Positions 45,029-57,959 of a stretch of 64,000 nt of DNA are shown piece by piece (within the stretch, counting starts at the first letter, position 1; every line of letters begins with the position of its first letter). Source of the DNA: Ilex aquifolium. Its lineage: Eukaryota; Streptophyta; Magnoliopsida; Aquifoliales; Aquifoliaceae. The DNA lies in assembly GCA_951799425.1 (NCBI GenBank), contig OX637398.1, forward strand, positions 1,984,001 through 2,048,000, in the 5' to 3' direction. Made by a program: the position numbers and the translations under genes. Under the pieces are notes generated by a model. It ran no database searches. It had not been told where the DNA came from and saw only the letters and a program-made list of their open reading frames with translations.

Positions 45029-48000
45029 ATGGAGTTCTTCAACAAAGCTAAATCTGTGAGACTCAGAAGCCACCTTGGCAAGTACCTCTTCGCCGACGAC
45101 GATGAAGAGACCGTCCGGCAAAGCCGTAACGGCTCCTCAAGGAAAGCCCGTTGGACCGTCGAGTTTGTGGAAGGGAATAACCATGTAATTCGTCTCAAGA
45201 GCTTTCACGGCAAGTACCTCACCGCCTCCGACGAGACTTTCCTTCTAGGTATGACAGGAAAAAAGGTGGTTCAAACTATACCGACTACGATGAAGGATAA
45301 TTCTATAGAGTGGGAGCCGATAAAGGAAGGGTTTGAAGTGAGGTTAAGGGCAAAAGGAGGGAAGTTCTTGAGGGCTAATGGGGCCACACCGCCATGGAGG
45401 AACTCTATAACTCATGATCTTCCTCACAGAACTGCAACACAAAGTTGGGTTTTGTGGGAAGTCGATGTAGTGGACATTTGTGTATTGGACTTGGAGTCTG
45501 AGTCATTGCCTAGTTATGTGTCGCCGGCGTCAAGTTTTTCTTCATTACCGGCCGACGATTTTACGGGTTCGGACACTCGCTCCCCATCAATCGCCCCTGA
45601 GAGCCGTTCGTCTTCAATCTTCTCCTATAGATCCAGACCCTCTAGTGGAAGACAGGTATTCTTTCCTACCCATAAATCAAAAATTTTATAGATTAAAATG
45701 TCGAAATTATAAGAATAAGGACTCGAGTGAGACAACTTTTTTCTAATATTACTAGCAATGCCTTTTCAACCCAATTGACAATTACATTGCAGAACGGAAT
45801 GGAGCTATTTGACAAAGCTAAAGCAGTTAGACTCCAAAGCCACCACGGCAAGTACTTAGTCGCCGACGATGATGAACAGACCGTCCGGCAAAGCCGTAAT
45901 GGCTCTTCCCACAAGGCACGTTGGACAGTCGAGTTCATCGAAGGAAAACCCCATGTTATCCGCCTAAAGAGCCACCACGGCCTGTACCTCACCGCCACCG
46001 ACGAGGCATTCCTTCTCGGAATGACCGGAAACAAGGTTCTTCAAACTCTTCCGGCGACAAAGTCGGACACTTCAATCGAGTGGGAGCCTATAAAAGAAGG
46101 GGCTTTCCATGTGAAGCTTCGAACAAGCCAAGGGAAGTTCTTGAGGGCAAATGGCGGTACACCTCCTTGGAGGAACTCGATAACTCATGACGTTCCTCAT
46201 AGAACTGCGACTCAGGATTGGGTTTTGTGGGGAGTGGATGTTGTGGACATATCGTTGTCGGATTCGGAGCCGTTATCGAGCTGTACATCGACGGCGTCAA
46301 ACTTTTCCGCATTGGCAGATGATTTTTCTGGGTCGCCGGACACCGGATCACCGATGGTCGTTTCCGCAGGAAGGCTTGGACATGCCTCTACGAGGCAGGT
46401 AAATCGATTAACTTTGCCAAATTGACATTGACTTTCGTTTGACTATCATTCTTTTTATCTATTGCTATGGTTAGGGTCGATAATTGAGCTGAGTTATTCG
46501 AGTTTGATTCGGATAAAAACTCTATTTGTATTCTAAATAAGTTGAGTTTAAACAATTATTTAGACTTGATTAGAAAATGAACCTAAAAGGCTCGATCAAA
46601 TGAATCGAACTTGAACAATTTTTTAGACTTATTTAAAAAATAAGCCTAAAAGACTCGACTCGTTTATATGTAAAATAGTCAAGTTATTCGGGTTCGGCTC
46701 AAGTTTGACTTATTTTGGATTTACTTCAAGCTCGACTAATTTTTTAAAAGAACTGGATTTGAATAATTTTTTAGACTCATTTAGAAAACAAGCTTAAAAG
46801 AGACGACTCGTTTATATGTATAATAGTTAAGCACTTTGGACTCAGATCATGTTTGACTCGTTTTGGACTTAGTTCGGGTTCGACTCGTTTTTTATAAGAG
46901 TCAAACTTAAACAATTTTTTAAATTCATTTAAAAAACTAAATTCGATAGACACGACTCAAACTTACAAAATTCAACTCAATTTTGTTGCTTATTAGTTTT
47001 AGTGGCAGGAGAGATGTAGTCGTGTGACACATGCAAAATATTTTTGGCACCGTGTTAGGCATGGGCATTTGTCAGAGAAAGAGGTGAAGTAAAGGCGAAA
47101 AAGAGACAGTTAAAAGAAAGAAAAATGTGAAAGAGAGGCAGAGAGTCATTTGAATTAGGAAGTTATTATAAATTAATTATTAATAAAAGAAGTGGACACT
47201 AAACTCCTCTTCTCATTTTTTTAACAGTGTAGATTAGTAGTTCGTTGATCCATACATAAAGTCAATGTGCCAAGAATCAATCGTATATTGTGGTGCTTAA
47301 AAACTTACTAGACTAATCAAGCAATTAAAGCTAAACTTTCTTGAAATAGAAAACTAGTCTGAAACCATGTGATGTTTTCATACCTCAATGAATAGCTAAT
47401 AAGTCAGCAATCTGATGGGACCTCGAGAGTCTGACTTGCAAGATCAATAGCAGATATCGACGACTTCAAATATAAGAATGGCATATAAAATGAAATTTCA
47501 TACCCAAGTATCATGTGGAATAATAATGTGGTTTCACAATTAGTCTTTTATTTCAAAGAAATGAATGATAATTAGTATATTATAAAACATTAGTCATATC
47601 ATTTTGCCTAGAAATTCTTATATCAAAGTTTTCTGTATAAGAGTATGTTATACTATTGCATAATGTAAGAAATATCATCTTTTGGGTGGTGCAGTGATTG
47701 CGTTTGAGTGGTTAACGGATTAACTCGATAAACTCGTGAAATAAACAAATTAATTTTATGTTTAACCCATAAATGCATTTCAACCCATTTAACTTGTTAA
47801 TAGTAGCACTATAAATTTCAAAAAAAAAATTGGTTTCTCAGTCTCTACCTCATCTCATGCCTTCCATCTCTTAGACTCATTCGAATTTGGTAGTAATTTA
47901 ATGTTTATTTTTTGTTTTTACTTTTCTGCTTAGTCATAATTTATTGTTATAATAAACATATTAAACATGCATGGATTCGAAATACTCTAATTGATGCTTT

Positions 48001-50763
48001 TATGTAGCGGGTGACACATGGGTTGTGTCGAGTATCCCGTCTAATAAACGAGTCGTATACAGATGTGATAGTTGAACCCGTTTATATAAACGAATGGGGT
48101 ATGGATGGAGGATTTTTTGACGCAAATTCGTTCTACCTGACACAAAACTGTTTCACCCAACACGATTGTCAGACCTAATTGCGTTTGACTTTTGGTAACT
48201 CAGAGATCTCAGATTCAATCCATTCCTAAATCCCCTAAGGGTTAGCCACTCTTGTCCCTTTAGGAATATGTTCTAATTCAATTCAAGTCACGGTGTGAAA
48301 CCCTGAGTTTGTGGAAATAATCGACACAACTTGGACACTTATTAATAATAATAATAATAATATAAGAAATCTCCAAGCAATTCATTGGATTCTCCTTCCT
48401 TCTGCCGTCGCAGCAGAAGTCAATAGCAGAGAAAGAGCCCAAAATTGCCAATTGCCAATTGCCAAAGCCATAACTATGTGGGCCACTTCCTAATCCTACA
48501 TCTCTGACTAAAACGGCATTGCTGAATTCAAGCTTGACAACACAGCACCACAACGTTTTGTCACACTTGCCATTGTAGCCGTTAATCCACATCTAAGAGA
48601 CCATCTCCAACCTTCAAAAACTGAGCATTTCATCAACCTTGAAATTTATGGCATGAAAAAAAAAACAACCTTCAAAAGCTCATATAGTCATACCCATCTT
48701 CAGATCTCTCCCCTTTTACTTTTTTGAAATTTGAGACAAGTCCCATAGAAATCCCTTTCTGAATTTGTTTATATTCGTTGTATTGATCCAGGTACAGCTT
48801 ATATATCTCCTGTACATGCAACTTTTTTTTTTTTTGGAAATATCATATGATTGTGTTGATGATTGATTTCAGAGTTCTGGAATGGAATTCTTCCAAAAAG
48901 CAAAAACGATCAGGCTCCGAAGCCACCATGACAAGTACTTATTAGCCGAAGAAGACCAAGAATCCGTGTACCAAGATCGATATGGCTCAGCCAAAAACGC
49001 AAAATGGACTGTGGAATTCGTTGAAGGCATTAACAATGTCGTTCGGTTGAGAAGCTGTTATGGCAAATACCTCACTGCCACTGAAGAACAATTCCTTCTG
49101 GGCGTGACGGGTCATAAAGTTCTTCAAACTACGCCGAGAAAATTGGATTCGTCGATCGAATGGGAGCCCATAAGAGATGGGTTTCTAGTGAAGCTCAAAA
49201 CTAGATATGGGAACTTTTTACGAGCAAATGCTGGGCTACCACCTTGGAGAAACTCAGTAACACATGATATACCTCAGAGGCATCATAATTGGGTTTTATG
49301 GGAAGTTGATGTCGTTGAGTTACGATCAGAATCATTGGAAAAAGTTTCACGATCAGCATCACCGGAAAATGTTTCACGATCGGAGTCTTTGGATTTGGAT
49401 TCGGATCTTAGCTCGTCTTCTTTTCATCTTCGCTCACCCAGATTCTCAAAGCTTGAGGTTTGTTTTGTTTGCCTGGGTACCACTATAGTTGTTAAGTATC
49501 GTATCTATTCGAACCCTCAATCTGAATCAAATTTATAATATCAAAGATTTCGTAATCGCTAAAAACATGATGATCGATCCTGACAAACAACTCTATTTTA
49601 TTATAATCTTATTACATTAAATTGTAATCTTGCCTTTATATTATAGAAATTTATGCTAAAAATAATTATTCAGTACAATACTTATTATGATTGGAAATTT
49701 TGACGGGTTTGTGCTGGTTTTAATTATATGCAGACAAACGATTCATTAGGTGGTTCACCAGTGAAGTCTAGAGGACGAACTATACATTATAATGTTGTAG
49801 ATGACAATGGAAACGTTGCTGATGATGCCATTGAAGGGCCTTCCTTTAATTTTAAAGGCCATGGTTTAGAGGAATTGACTCGGAAGTTGGAGGAAGAGAC
49901 GGGGCTAGAGGACATTATTGTGTGTTCCCGCGACACACATGGAAAGCTATATCAACTTCGGTTAGCTCTTCCCCCAAACAATGCAGCCATTCATATTGTT
50001 GTAGTTCCGTCGACTTCTAAAGGTTAGTACATAGAGGATTAATATTCTTCTAATACATTTTTTTTTATATTTTCTTCAGTGGTAAATTATTTATAATGAA
50101 TTTAAATAAGACTGATTATATGAAAGTGATTCTGCTCCAATACTTACTGATGAAAGGATACTACATAGGATCTAGATATGTATTTGGATTAGTAATGCAT
50201 TTATATGCCAAGTAAGTAATCACAGATTCACCCCTTTGGCTGGTTATCTTTATAATTATGCTCTTGTTTCATTAATTTTGAAATTCTCTGGAGTTTAGTC
50301 ATGTAAACAAACGTGTATTAGAATTGTATAATAATGGTCGAGCTGAAAAGTAGTATATTCCTATCATACCAGAATGTGTATTAATTTGCCAAAAGCAAAC
50401 AAGACGAGGCTGCATTGTAATGGTCCTTTGTCCACTTTAATAGCACTCTATCCTGTTAGTGTACTTATGTACAAATGTCTCACCAGGACACATAGTTTAA
50501 GGATGTTTTAGGGTAAGATATATGAGCTATTAGCAGTCAAGTCGAAATCAGGATGGTTAATACGAGTTCCATTATGTTTGTTTGTCTTTTTCAGAAAACT
50601 CTAGCCATCATCATATTCCTTTACTGCATAGTTCAAATTCTTCAATTGTGATCAAGTTGGTTTTTCTTCTCCTATTTGTTTTTGTTGGTTAAGAAATCTC
50701 TATGTTTATTTGACAGTGGCAAGAGAGTTTTTGGCAAAGACCCCCACTTCGACCATGACCTAG
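45029..50763 (+). CDS. Triple DUF569 (fascin-like, actin-cross-linking-related) protein
   Basis: Read as one gene with exons 45029-45655, 45793-46398, 48873-49457, 49734-50022 and a short last exon 50717-50763. The first three junctions are phase 0, the last phase 1, total 717 residues. Each of exons 1-3 encodes one DUF569 module of about 150 residues with the same landmarks: M-E-(F/L)-F-x-KAK, RLRSHxxKYL, ARWTVEF(V/I)EG, KYLTAxxExFLLG, IEWEPI, LRANxxxPPWRNS(I/V)THD and WVLW-VDVV, then a Ser-rich linker. Exon 4 carries the C-terminal domain GRTIHYNVVDDNG...FNFKGHGLEELTRKLEEETGL...NNAAIHIVVVP. DUF569 modules are beta-trefoil, fascin-like; Arabidopsis relatives have two modules and are loosely called actin cross-linking proteins, with no proven biochemical role. 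The 3' end is the least sure: an alternative acceptor at 50595 adds a different tail. Intron 2 is 2.5 kb and repeat-rich. Confidence 0.8.
46490..46985. repeat. About 147-bp degenerate tandem repeat in DUF569 gene intron 2
   Basis: The motif GACTCGTTTATATGTA recurs at about 46657 and 46804, with neighbouring blocks ACAATTTTTTAGACT and GGTTCG(G/A)CTC repeated at the same spacing. About three diverged copies are visible. No coding capacity. Confidence 0.6.
47697..48300. repeat. SINE-like repeat probably split by a 470-bp insertion
   Basis: ATTGCGTTTGA occurs at 47697-47707 and again at 48178-48188, bracketing about 470 bp of GGTTAACGG/CAACACG-type sequence. The right-hand copy continues into CTCAGATTCAATCC, which looks like a pol III B box. 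The arrangement suggests an element inserted into a SINE-like repeat and duplicated its target. The duplication length (8-11 bp) fits hAT or a chance extension. Confidence 0.3.
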
Positions 50764-51778
50764 GCGTTCAGAACCTGGATACAACTATTTCAGTCACAAA
50801 CCTGCTCCTGTTACAGACACCAAAAGAAATCAAGCCACAAGGCGTCGTGAGTCATTGTGTAATGTTACTGTTTTACCCACAATAATAGCTTGGAAGCTTC
50901 TCAAATGAGTGTTGTGATTTGCTGGGGACTTGGTGGATATAATTCTTGTTAAGTGATTTCTGATGATGAGATTTTTGTTAGGTGATTCCTGCGGAAGTTC
51001 TTTTTAATTATATTCGCCATGTCAATAGAGAACTTTGTTTTTGTGAATGATGCTTCAAAGCCACAAATCCCATACATTAGGAACAATTTTTACCTGTGCC
51101 ATTAAGCTCACATTGCGCATCTGAGTTCGACAGCATCATACTGGTATAGGAAAATGTCTACCTGTTCAGTTTCCAGTGGTATTAAGCTCATATTGAACAT
51201 CTGAGTTCGCCAACATCATACTGATGTAGGAAAACATCTACCTGTTCAAAATTTCACAATTTCAATCTTCCTGATAGCCTGCATCAATTACTATATTCTT
51301 AGATAACCATATAAGGAAAGATATTGCATGCACACTCCCACACACAGACAGAGAGAAGAAGAGATGACCATGAATCGAGATCATTGGTAGTTCTTCATTC
51401 CTTTGTTAATATGTTTTATGTCTAATATTTCATATACAACTGGAGCTACCTAATTTCATCATCTTCCATAGAAATGTACAATATTGGAACCCCATGGTTC
51501 CATATGTTGCTATGTACAGTAACAGGTTTGGGCTTCCTCATGAAAACAATGCCAGTGGTTCAGGCTCTGCATAGCATCATCTGTTCTTCTATGAACCCCC
51601 CACCCTTCCTGCCCAAAAAAAGAAAAAGAAAAGAGAAGGGGTAAAGAATCACTTTCCATGATCAGTTAGTTGTTCAAATAAATTGTGTGCTTCCTCCTCC
51701 ATCCTTCCTCATCATAATTGTCTTCACAAACAAAAATGCCATTTGCATTGCAACTCTAGTGATATGTCCATAACATAT
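50764..51778. other. Convergent 3' flank between DUF569 and UCH-like genes
   Basis: Holds the alternative 3' exons of the DUF569 gene (to about 50885) and the probable 3' UTR of the minus-strand UCH-like gene. At 51070-51240 a segment of about 90 bp is roughly repeated (motif CTGAGTTCG-C-A-CATCATACTG occurs twice). No further gene is seen. Confidence 0.4.
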
Positions 51779-54700
51779 CTACTCTATAGCTTCAAAGAAA
51801 AGGAGCCGAGGTTGTAAGTGTGCGTTTGCACACGTGAAAAGAAGATCATCCCAACTCCCAATAACCTATTGGAACCAAATATATATTAGATGCCCGAAAT
51901 TAAAGACCATATATAGAGAGAGATAATATCAAGCAACCAATATGAATGTACCTTTATATTCTCGTCCTTGAACACAATCCATCTTTCACGCTCATGGTTG
52001 TTAGCAAAGCAGTAATAGTGATGCCCACGATAGCAAACCTAAGAATAACAAGAAAACTTTTAGCAAAGATGTAAAATGGTTCTGTAATGCAATTTATATT
52101 GCATGGACATACTACCATCAAATCAGCAACAAAACAAACATGGTTGCAGTTAGAAAATAAAGCAGATAATTTCTTTCACAAAATAACAAGAAATAGGGTG
52201 TCAAGAGCACGCGTGGAGTAGGAGCTAAATGTCCCGGCAGGAGTACGAGCATTGTGTCCAGAACTGTCCCAAATTTCCTTACTGGATGCAATTGGAGGAA
52301 GAGGAAGTTTACATGTTTCGAACTATCAACCCCATATGAAGCAGATGCTTGACAGTTTAGCTGAGAAACATGGAGAGGGTGCCCCCTTCAACATCCCTTT
52401 TTTCTGTTTTGCACTGGACTGCCCTGTTTTATCTTCTGATAAGTGCCCACCTTGAGATCATTTTTTGATCTTGTAGTGACTTTGGATACTCAAGTGCTTT
52501 TCGAGTTCCTTTAAGGGAGCAAACACAACACTTCGCATGTTTCTCATGCACATGGTTTGCATCCACTCTAGGTGCCCTTCAATAGAATTTATTTGTAAAT
52601 AATATCAGAAATCCTAATTTCACAGATTTTTCTGCCACATCAATCCTCATGCCTGAAGAAGTGTCCTCTTTAATTCAAAAATTAGTTGATGCAGCCAAAG
52701 AGGCTCTGAAATAGCCTCTGGTTGGAATGTCAATGAGAAGACATCAAGCTATTACATATTCATCTGCCATTGAGGAAGATATCTTTGAATAAAAAACAAT
52801 ATACCCAGTCGGTTTAAGGCATAGTAATGTTATACCAAATTCTTGTTATAGTAATGTTTTCAAACTTCATTACATTGGTTTTCCTATTATTGCATACAGA
52901 GTTAACCATCAACATGGGACTTTAAAAACATGTGCTTGCATATATGTGTGCATATTAAGATCAATTTAGCTGCTGCATCAAAATGCCATTTTTGGGGTTA
53001 ACACTTCAAACCTTTTATTTAAAGAGAAGGAAACAAAATAAGCTTAGGGGTGCAAGGCCGCATAAGAAATCCCATTTTTATAAACTGCTACTCAACAGTG
53101 AAGAGATCAAAGAGTTAAAGTTATTACACCAATTGTCTACAGCCATGTCCTTGCCAACGTGGCATCTGAATCAACCCAATACATCCACTTGTGAAGCCAA
53201 CTGCAGAGACTAACACAAAAGAACACGCTACAATTCTCAAACTTTTTTGTGGCGAATCCAAATTTTAGATTGGCATGTGATGACCATCCACCATCAGGAC
53301 AACAAACCATATTTAAGCTGCCAATCAGCCCATCACCCAACTGAAATTACCCCTCCCAATCCACTTCCTTGTAACAATGTTTTAAAGTCTCTGACAATAT
53401 CTTGAGCACAGAGCAAGTCAGACCGCTGCATGTAAACAGCTCAACTGTCTGCATGCACCATCCTTGCATTTACTTCAATAAAGGCATCTATTTTCTAGTT
53501 GATTATATAGTACTTTAAATTACAAGGAGTGTCTTCGTCTTTTTTCTTTTTGCAACTATGAATGTAACCAGATGCTAGAAAGGACTCGGGAATATAGAAC
53601 TTACCATTAAAACAAGAACGTGTCTGCTCCCTTGATCTAAATCTTGATACAAAATGCCAACATCGACCTCAGCATTAAGAGCAATCAATGTTGTTAGTAT
53701 AGTATCAGCACTCTCACTTGCCGTCTGCCAATGAATAACTGCAATGCCCCGACTAGAAACAAGTAAGCACTGGCCAATACAAGAATGATAGATTTTATGA
53801 CATCGTCACTTACCAACAGTTGATATGTGTGGAGGAGTTGAAAGAACATGATTGAAATGGTTGGGTGCTCCACAGCCATGAGCCTCTGTTTCACAAATGA
53901 ATTGAGTATCCTCATCCACTGTGAGAAGCTTCAAAAGCTCATCAAAAGGGCAACCCACATGCATAATCTGAGTTGGGATGAAAAGAAATCGAATTTTAAC
54001 ATGTCTAACATAGAATTCATAGCAATTCTGCTTACGGAAGTTTCTAGTTGTTTTAAGAATACAGAAATACTTTATCAAAACATTATTCACATGTGGCAAA
54101 CCTTTGCCTGTCTGAGTTCTCTTGCAGCTATGTTAATAGCATAAGAAATCTGGCTCTTATATCCAAACTGAAGACCACATTTACAGTCCACTCGTCGTAA
54201 CACGTCCAATCCGAAAATGGTATGTGCTATACAAGTCTTGCTTGCTCCATGTGAAGGGCCTGTGCACTTCCTGTCTTCTGAATTGGCATCATCAGCATCA
54301 TCCTTATAAGTAAATGACTGATGAAGGCAGCTTAATATTTTTTCCAACACTTCAAAAGCATCATCATCTTGTCCCTGTAAAACATTGTATCCAAGTTCAT
54401 ATTTGGTGAGAGAGAGAGAGAGAGAGTCAAAGAAAGACAAAATCAACAAATTCCTGTGACCATACCTCCTGGAAGGACTTATTACTAGGATACAAATTGC
54501 TTAGAGAGATTCTTAAAGAGGTTAGCGCAATAGCTCCCCTTTGTCTATCAGTATTAGCCATGCTTGGGGCCTCAAAGATCTGACGTAACGCACATACAAC
54601 ACAAGGATCTCCAACGTGCACATGCCTAGATAGACTGAAAAACTCATCTCGGAACCGTCTTAAATGCCACAGAGACTGCAGATTTCACAAGAGTCTAGAG

Positions 54701-55960
54701 GATCAGGACTGAAAGGAAAAGGTGAACACTTTGTCATGGATCGTAAAATTGTAATATGTAACTTGTCTTCAATTCCAACCTGTATAGTTGCATCAAAAAA
54801 GCATTTGCTTTCACCAAGGTAATTTCTCATCCCTTTCCCAAAGAATTTATGTGATCCATCCATATGTTTGAAACTGATATCAGTTGATAAGACCCCATGG
54901 TCTTTTTTCTCTTCTGCTAATGCGTCTGCAATAGTAAACAGATTAAAATATAATGAAGAGCTCCTTGCTATTGTTTCCATCATCTGAAAGATGAGAGAGA
55001 AAAATATTTTTATTTAGTCTGAGACATCCTTCTGTTGAGGACAATCATAAGAGTTTCATGTATCCTCGGTAATCAAATTTGAAGGAGTCTGCCACATATT
55101 GTTTTTGGACCTTTTTGTGCAGATATTTTGTCAGTCTCTTCTTGCAGTTTGCCTCTATATACAACAGGACATATCTATACAACAGGAAAGATGATGCACT
55201 TCATTTGATGTGGAGACAACAATAATATGGCATGAGTGCTTGGAAATTTTAATCTATGAAATGGCAATAGTAAGTTTAAATGAGTCTTGCAGTACTTTTT
55301 AATGTATATTTTCAAATGTATCAGAAATTTCAGAAATAAAATTTAAATCAAAGCCTCACTGATCCTCCAGAAATTTTATTCTATCCATAATGGACTTTAT
55401 TAACAATGGATTGTATTCAAAAGAATAACACAACATAAGATGAACTAAAGTCAACATTGGATTATATGCCGCAAGCTGAACTAGAAGCATGTTATTCCCT
55501 TTCTTCCTATTAGAGATATGATATCATATCTCTAATACTTCCAATGAACACATTACAGTAGAAACATGGAGATGAAGTCAAAATCTTGGTAGTCGCCTAC
55601 AATCGGCTAAGAATGCTCAAGGGAGTAAACTATCGTCCAGAAAACAGACAAAAAAAGCCTAAGATCTCTTTAGCCTAATATACTCAAAAAGCAACACTTT
55701 GTCATCTTGAAATATTCTCTTAATGTGCTGCTTACAGACACACCCCATGAGACATAACAGCCACTTTAAAGATCATGTCACTGCTGCAACCCGCATTTTT
55801 TTAATAATATACTGATGAGGAAAGTCGAAGCACAAACTTTGACAAATGCAAATGGAGAGGAAGTTGATTCTCACATTCAACATCAACTTCTTCTGTGTGT
55901 TTTTATCGACCAAAAGTCTTCAATTCAATTGACAGCAACAGCAAGCACGCTTCTTGAGGG

Positions 55961-56036
55961 GAGATTGGCAACTCTCCACATAGCATAGTGGAGAAACAAA
56001 AAGGAATTAACTGAGGGTGGAGAGTTGCCACAGCTC
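55961..56036. other. Hairpin-forming inverted repeat in UCH-like intron
   Basis: GGCAACTCTCCAC (55967-55979) and GTGGAGAGTTGCC (56017-56029) are perfect 13-bp reverse complements, 37 nt apart. The stem extends outward with GGAG/CTCC after a small internal bulge. It could be a miRNA-like foldback or a relic MITE. No known family was assigned. Confidence 0.4.
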
Positions 56037-57227
56037 CTACTTTGCCACAATGAAGTCACAAAACGGAAACTATTCCTTAACTCCACGTCAAACCGCATGC
56101 CAGACTATACAGGCTCCCACCTAAGAAATCCACTCACCAAAAGAACTTACCATATCTGTTCCTAATTATTCACGTATATTCAAGGATCAGCATTTCGTTT
56201 CATTTCCACTGAAACAATTGTATAACACTTTTAGCATCCACTACTCTTTAGTCTTTCTAAAGAAGTGACTTCTGCAAACGAACATAATGCCAGTGGAATG
56301 AGTTCTCAGTTATAATACTAATAAGAGCTACAAGGCAAACTTATGACTTTCTTTTACTATGAAAAAAATTTGCACAGGCAAATCAACCAATTACCACGGT
56401 GTGCTATGCAAATGGAGATTTTATTGAGGAATTTCCCAATGGTTGTATCAAATATGACGGAACATATTTTACTGAAAATGATAATGATGGTGGTGGTGGC
56501 AAGGATGATGATTGAAAATTTTCTGGAAACCAAAGTTCCAACAATTTTTTTGGATTTTGAAGGCTGCAGCACCAAATTCTTATGTCTTTCTTTCGAATCT
56601 ACATGAAAAATTTGCACCAAAAACAGAATATTCGGCCAATAATAAATGAGCAAAAGAAAGCATATACAAAAGGTGGCGGCAGATAGAGTAAACGGCTCTT
56701 GTGGGCTTACTAAACAGATTATTTGGCATCCTAAAGGAAAAAAGAAAAGCCACACAGGCAGCATCCAAAAGAGAAAGGAAACTCAAGACAAAAGAGTTGG
56801 GACTAAGGCAAGTAATAAAGAAAGAAGACTCTTTTGAAGTATATACAAACTCAACTCAAACCGACAAAGCCTTTATCCAACTATTTGGGGTCAGCTACAT
56901 AAATCTTGGTTCTCCATTGGGCTCTTTCTAGTATATACAGGTATATGTACAGTGTAGATTCTAATAAGATGCTCACATGATTAATATCACAACACCTTCA
57001 AAGTAAAAAGGGTAAATAAATTGCAATGTAAAAGATCAAGTATCACAGCACCTTCAAGTATTGGCATGTACTTGTGGAACCTCATTCAAAAATGCTTCTG
57101 AATGACAATTGACAAATGAAATGCATACATGATTGATCATTCAAAATTTCTCAAATAGTAAGCACCTAAAGTACTAAAAGAACATGAATGGAAAAAAAAA
57201 AAATTCTGAGCACATAATAGTACTTAC

Positions 57228-57526
57228 TGTTGCTACCATGAACATTGTCCTGATCCAAGCATGCACCTTGTGCAGCTCTAATATGGCAACATCCCGGTTC
57301 ATCCTTATCTTTCTCAATTGATGAGAATCCAGAGATCCAATCAAGTCTTCAGCAGTGGGAGAGTGCAATTTAAGAGGATGTGATGGCAACTCAACATTTT
57401 CTATGAGCATGGATGGTTTCAAGAGTAACCTAAATGCCTCTTTCACTACCCCAGTCCCAAAGAAAGCGGAAGAGTGGATACCAACGAGTTCAAGCTTAAA
57501 AAAGCTTGGTGGAAAGAGTGTATGTG
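57228..57526 (-). other. Orphan exon-like ORF within the UCH-like intron
   Basis: About 100 open codons bounded by an acceptor-like TTTGTAG (57527 side) and a strong donor GTAAGT (57222-57227). The frame contains KLELVGIHSSAFFGTG, LLLKPSMLIENVELPSHPLK, SPTAEDLIGSLDSHQLRKI and NRDVAILELHKVHAWIRTMF. Composition and splice signals look like a real exon, but I do not recognise the family. It is not needed by the UCH-like gene, whose exons 5 and 6 join in phase without it. It may be a fragment of another gene carried in with the neighbouring LINE sequence. Confidence 0.35.
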
Positions 57527-57959
57527 CTACAAACTAAAGTCCGAATAGTATAATTTATCAAAAGGGAATGCAAGGTGCCAATCATATAATGCCTTTCTGC
57601 AAGGTAAACAGATGTCCAATATATAGTTTTGTTGGCGAACAATTGCTTTGATTTGGAACAGCTGGAAGTGGTTCCATGCATGGTGTGTGAATTGGACATC
57701 AAGGAATCCTACGAGAATAGAAGTTTGGTCATTTCTTCTTGGTATGTCAACAAGGGCTCTAAAAAGGAGGAGTAATTTTATATCGTCTCTTTGATTCTCA
57801 GTGCCGCCCAATAGATTTCTTGAGGGTGTCTTTCCAAGTAGCAGAGGACTAGGAGACTGATCCTTTTTCTTTTTCGCTCTTCATCATGATAATAAGGACT
57901 TAAGTAGTGTGTTGGGGAGGGTGGGGGTGATTAGCATGTTAGAGATCTCTCATCTACTA

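Noticed and set aside
45029-49538. Three separate single-domain DUF569 genes
   Set aside because: Each open frame runs into a phase-0 GT donor after a similar linker, and an in-phase acceptor sits just before each following Met. Only the third has the C-terminal domain. A single gene is simpler, though transcripts are needed.
50595-50885. Alternative last exons of the DUF569 gene (starting at 50595, or the frame ending at 50885)
   Set aside because: Direct joining of 50022 to 50717 gives a short tail following the conserved VVVP end. The longer tails have no family resemblance, so they are kept only as alternatives.
55967-56029. Assignment of the intronic hairpin as MIR399
   Set aside because: Only 11 nt match. 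The TGCCAAA start of miR399 is missing and the arm geometry differs.
57355-57537. Plus-strand ORF antisense to the orphan exon
   Set aside because: The minus-strand frame has splice signals on both sides and better composition; the plus frame has neither.
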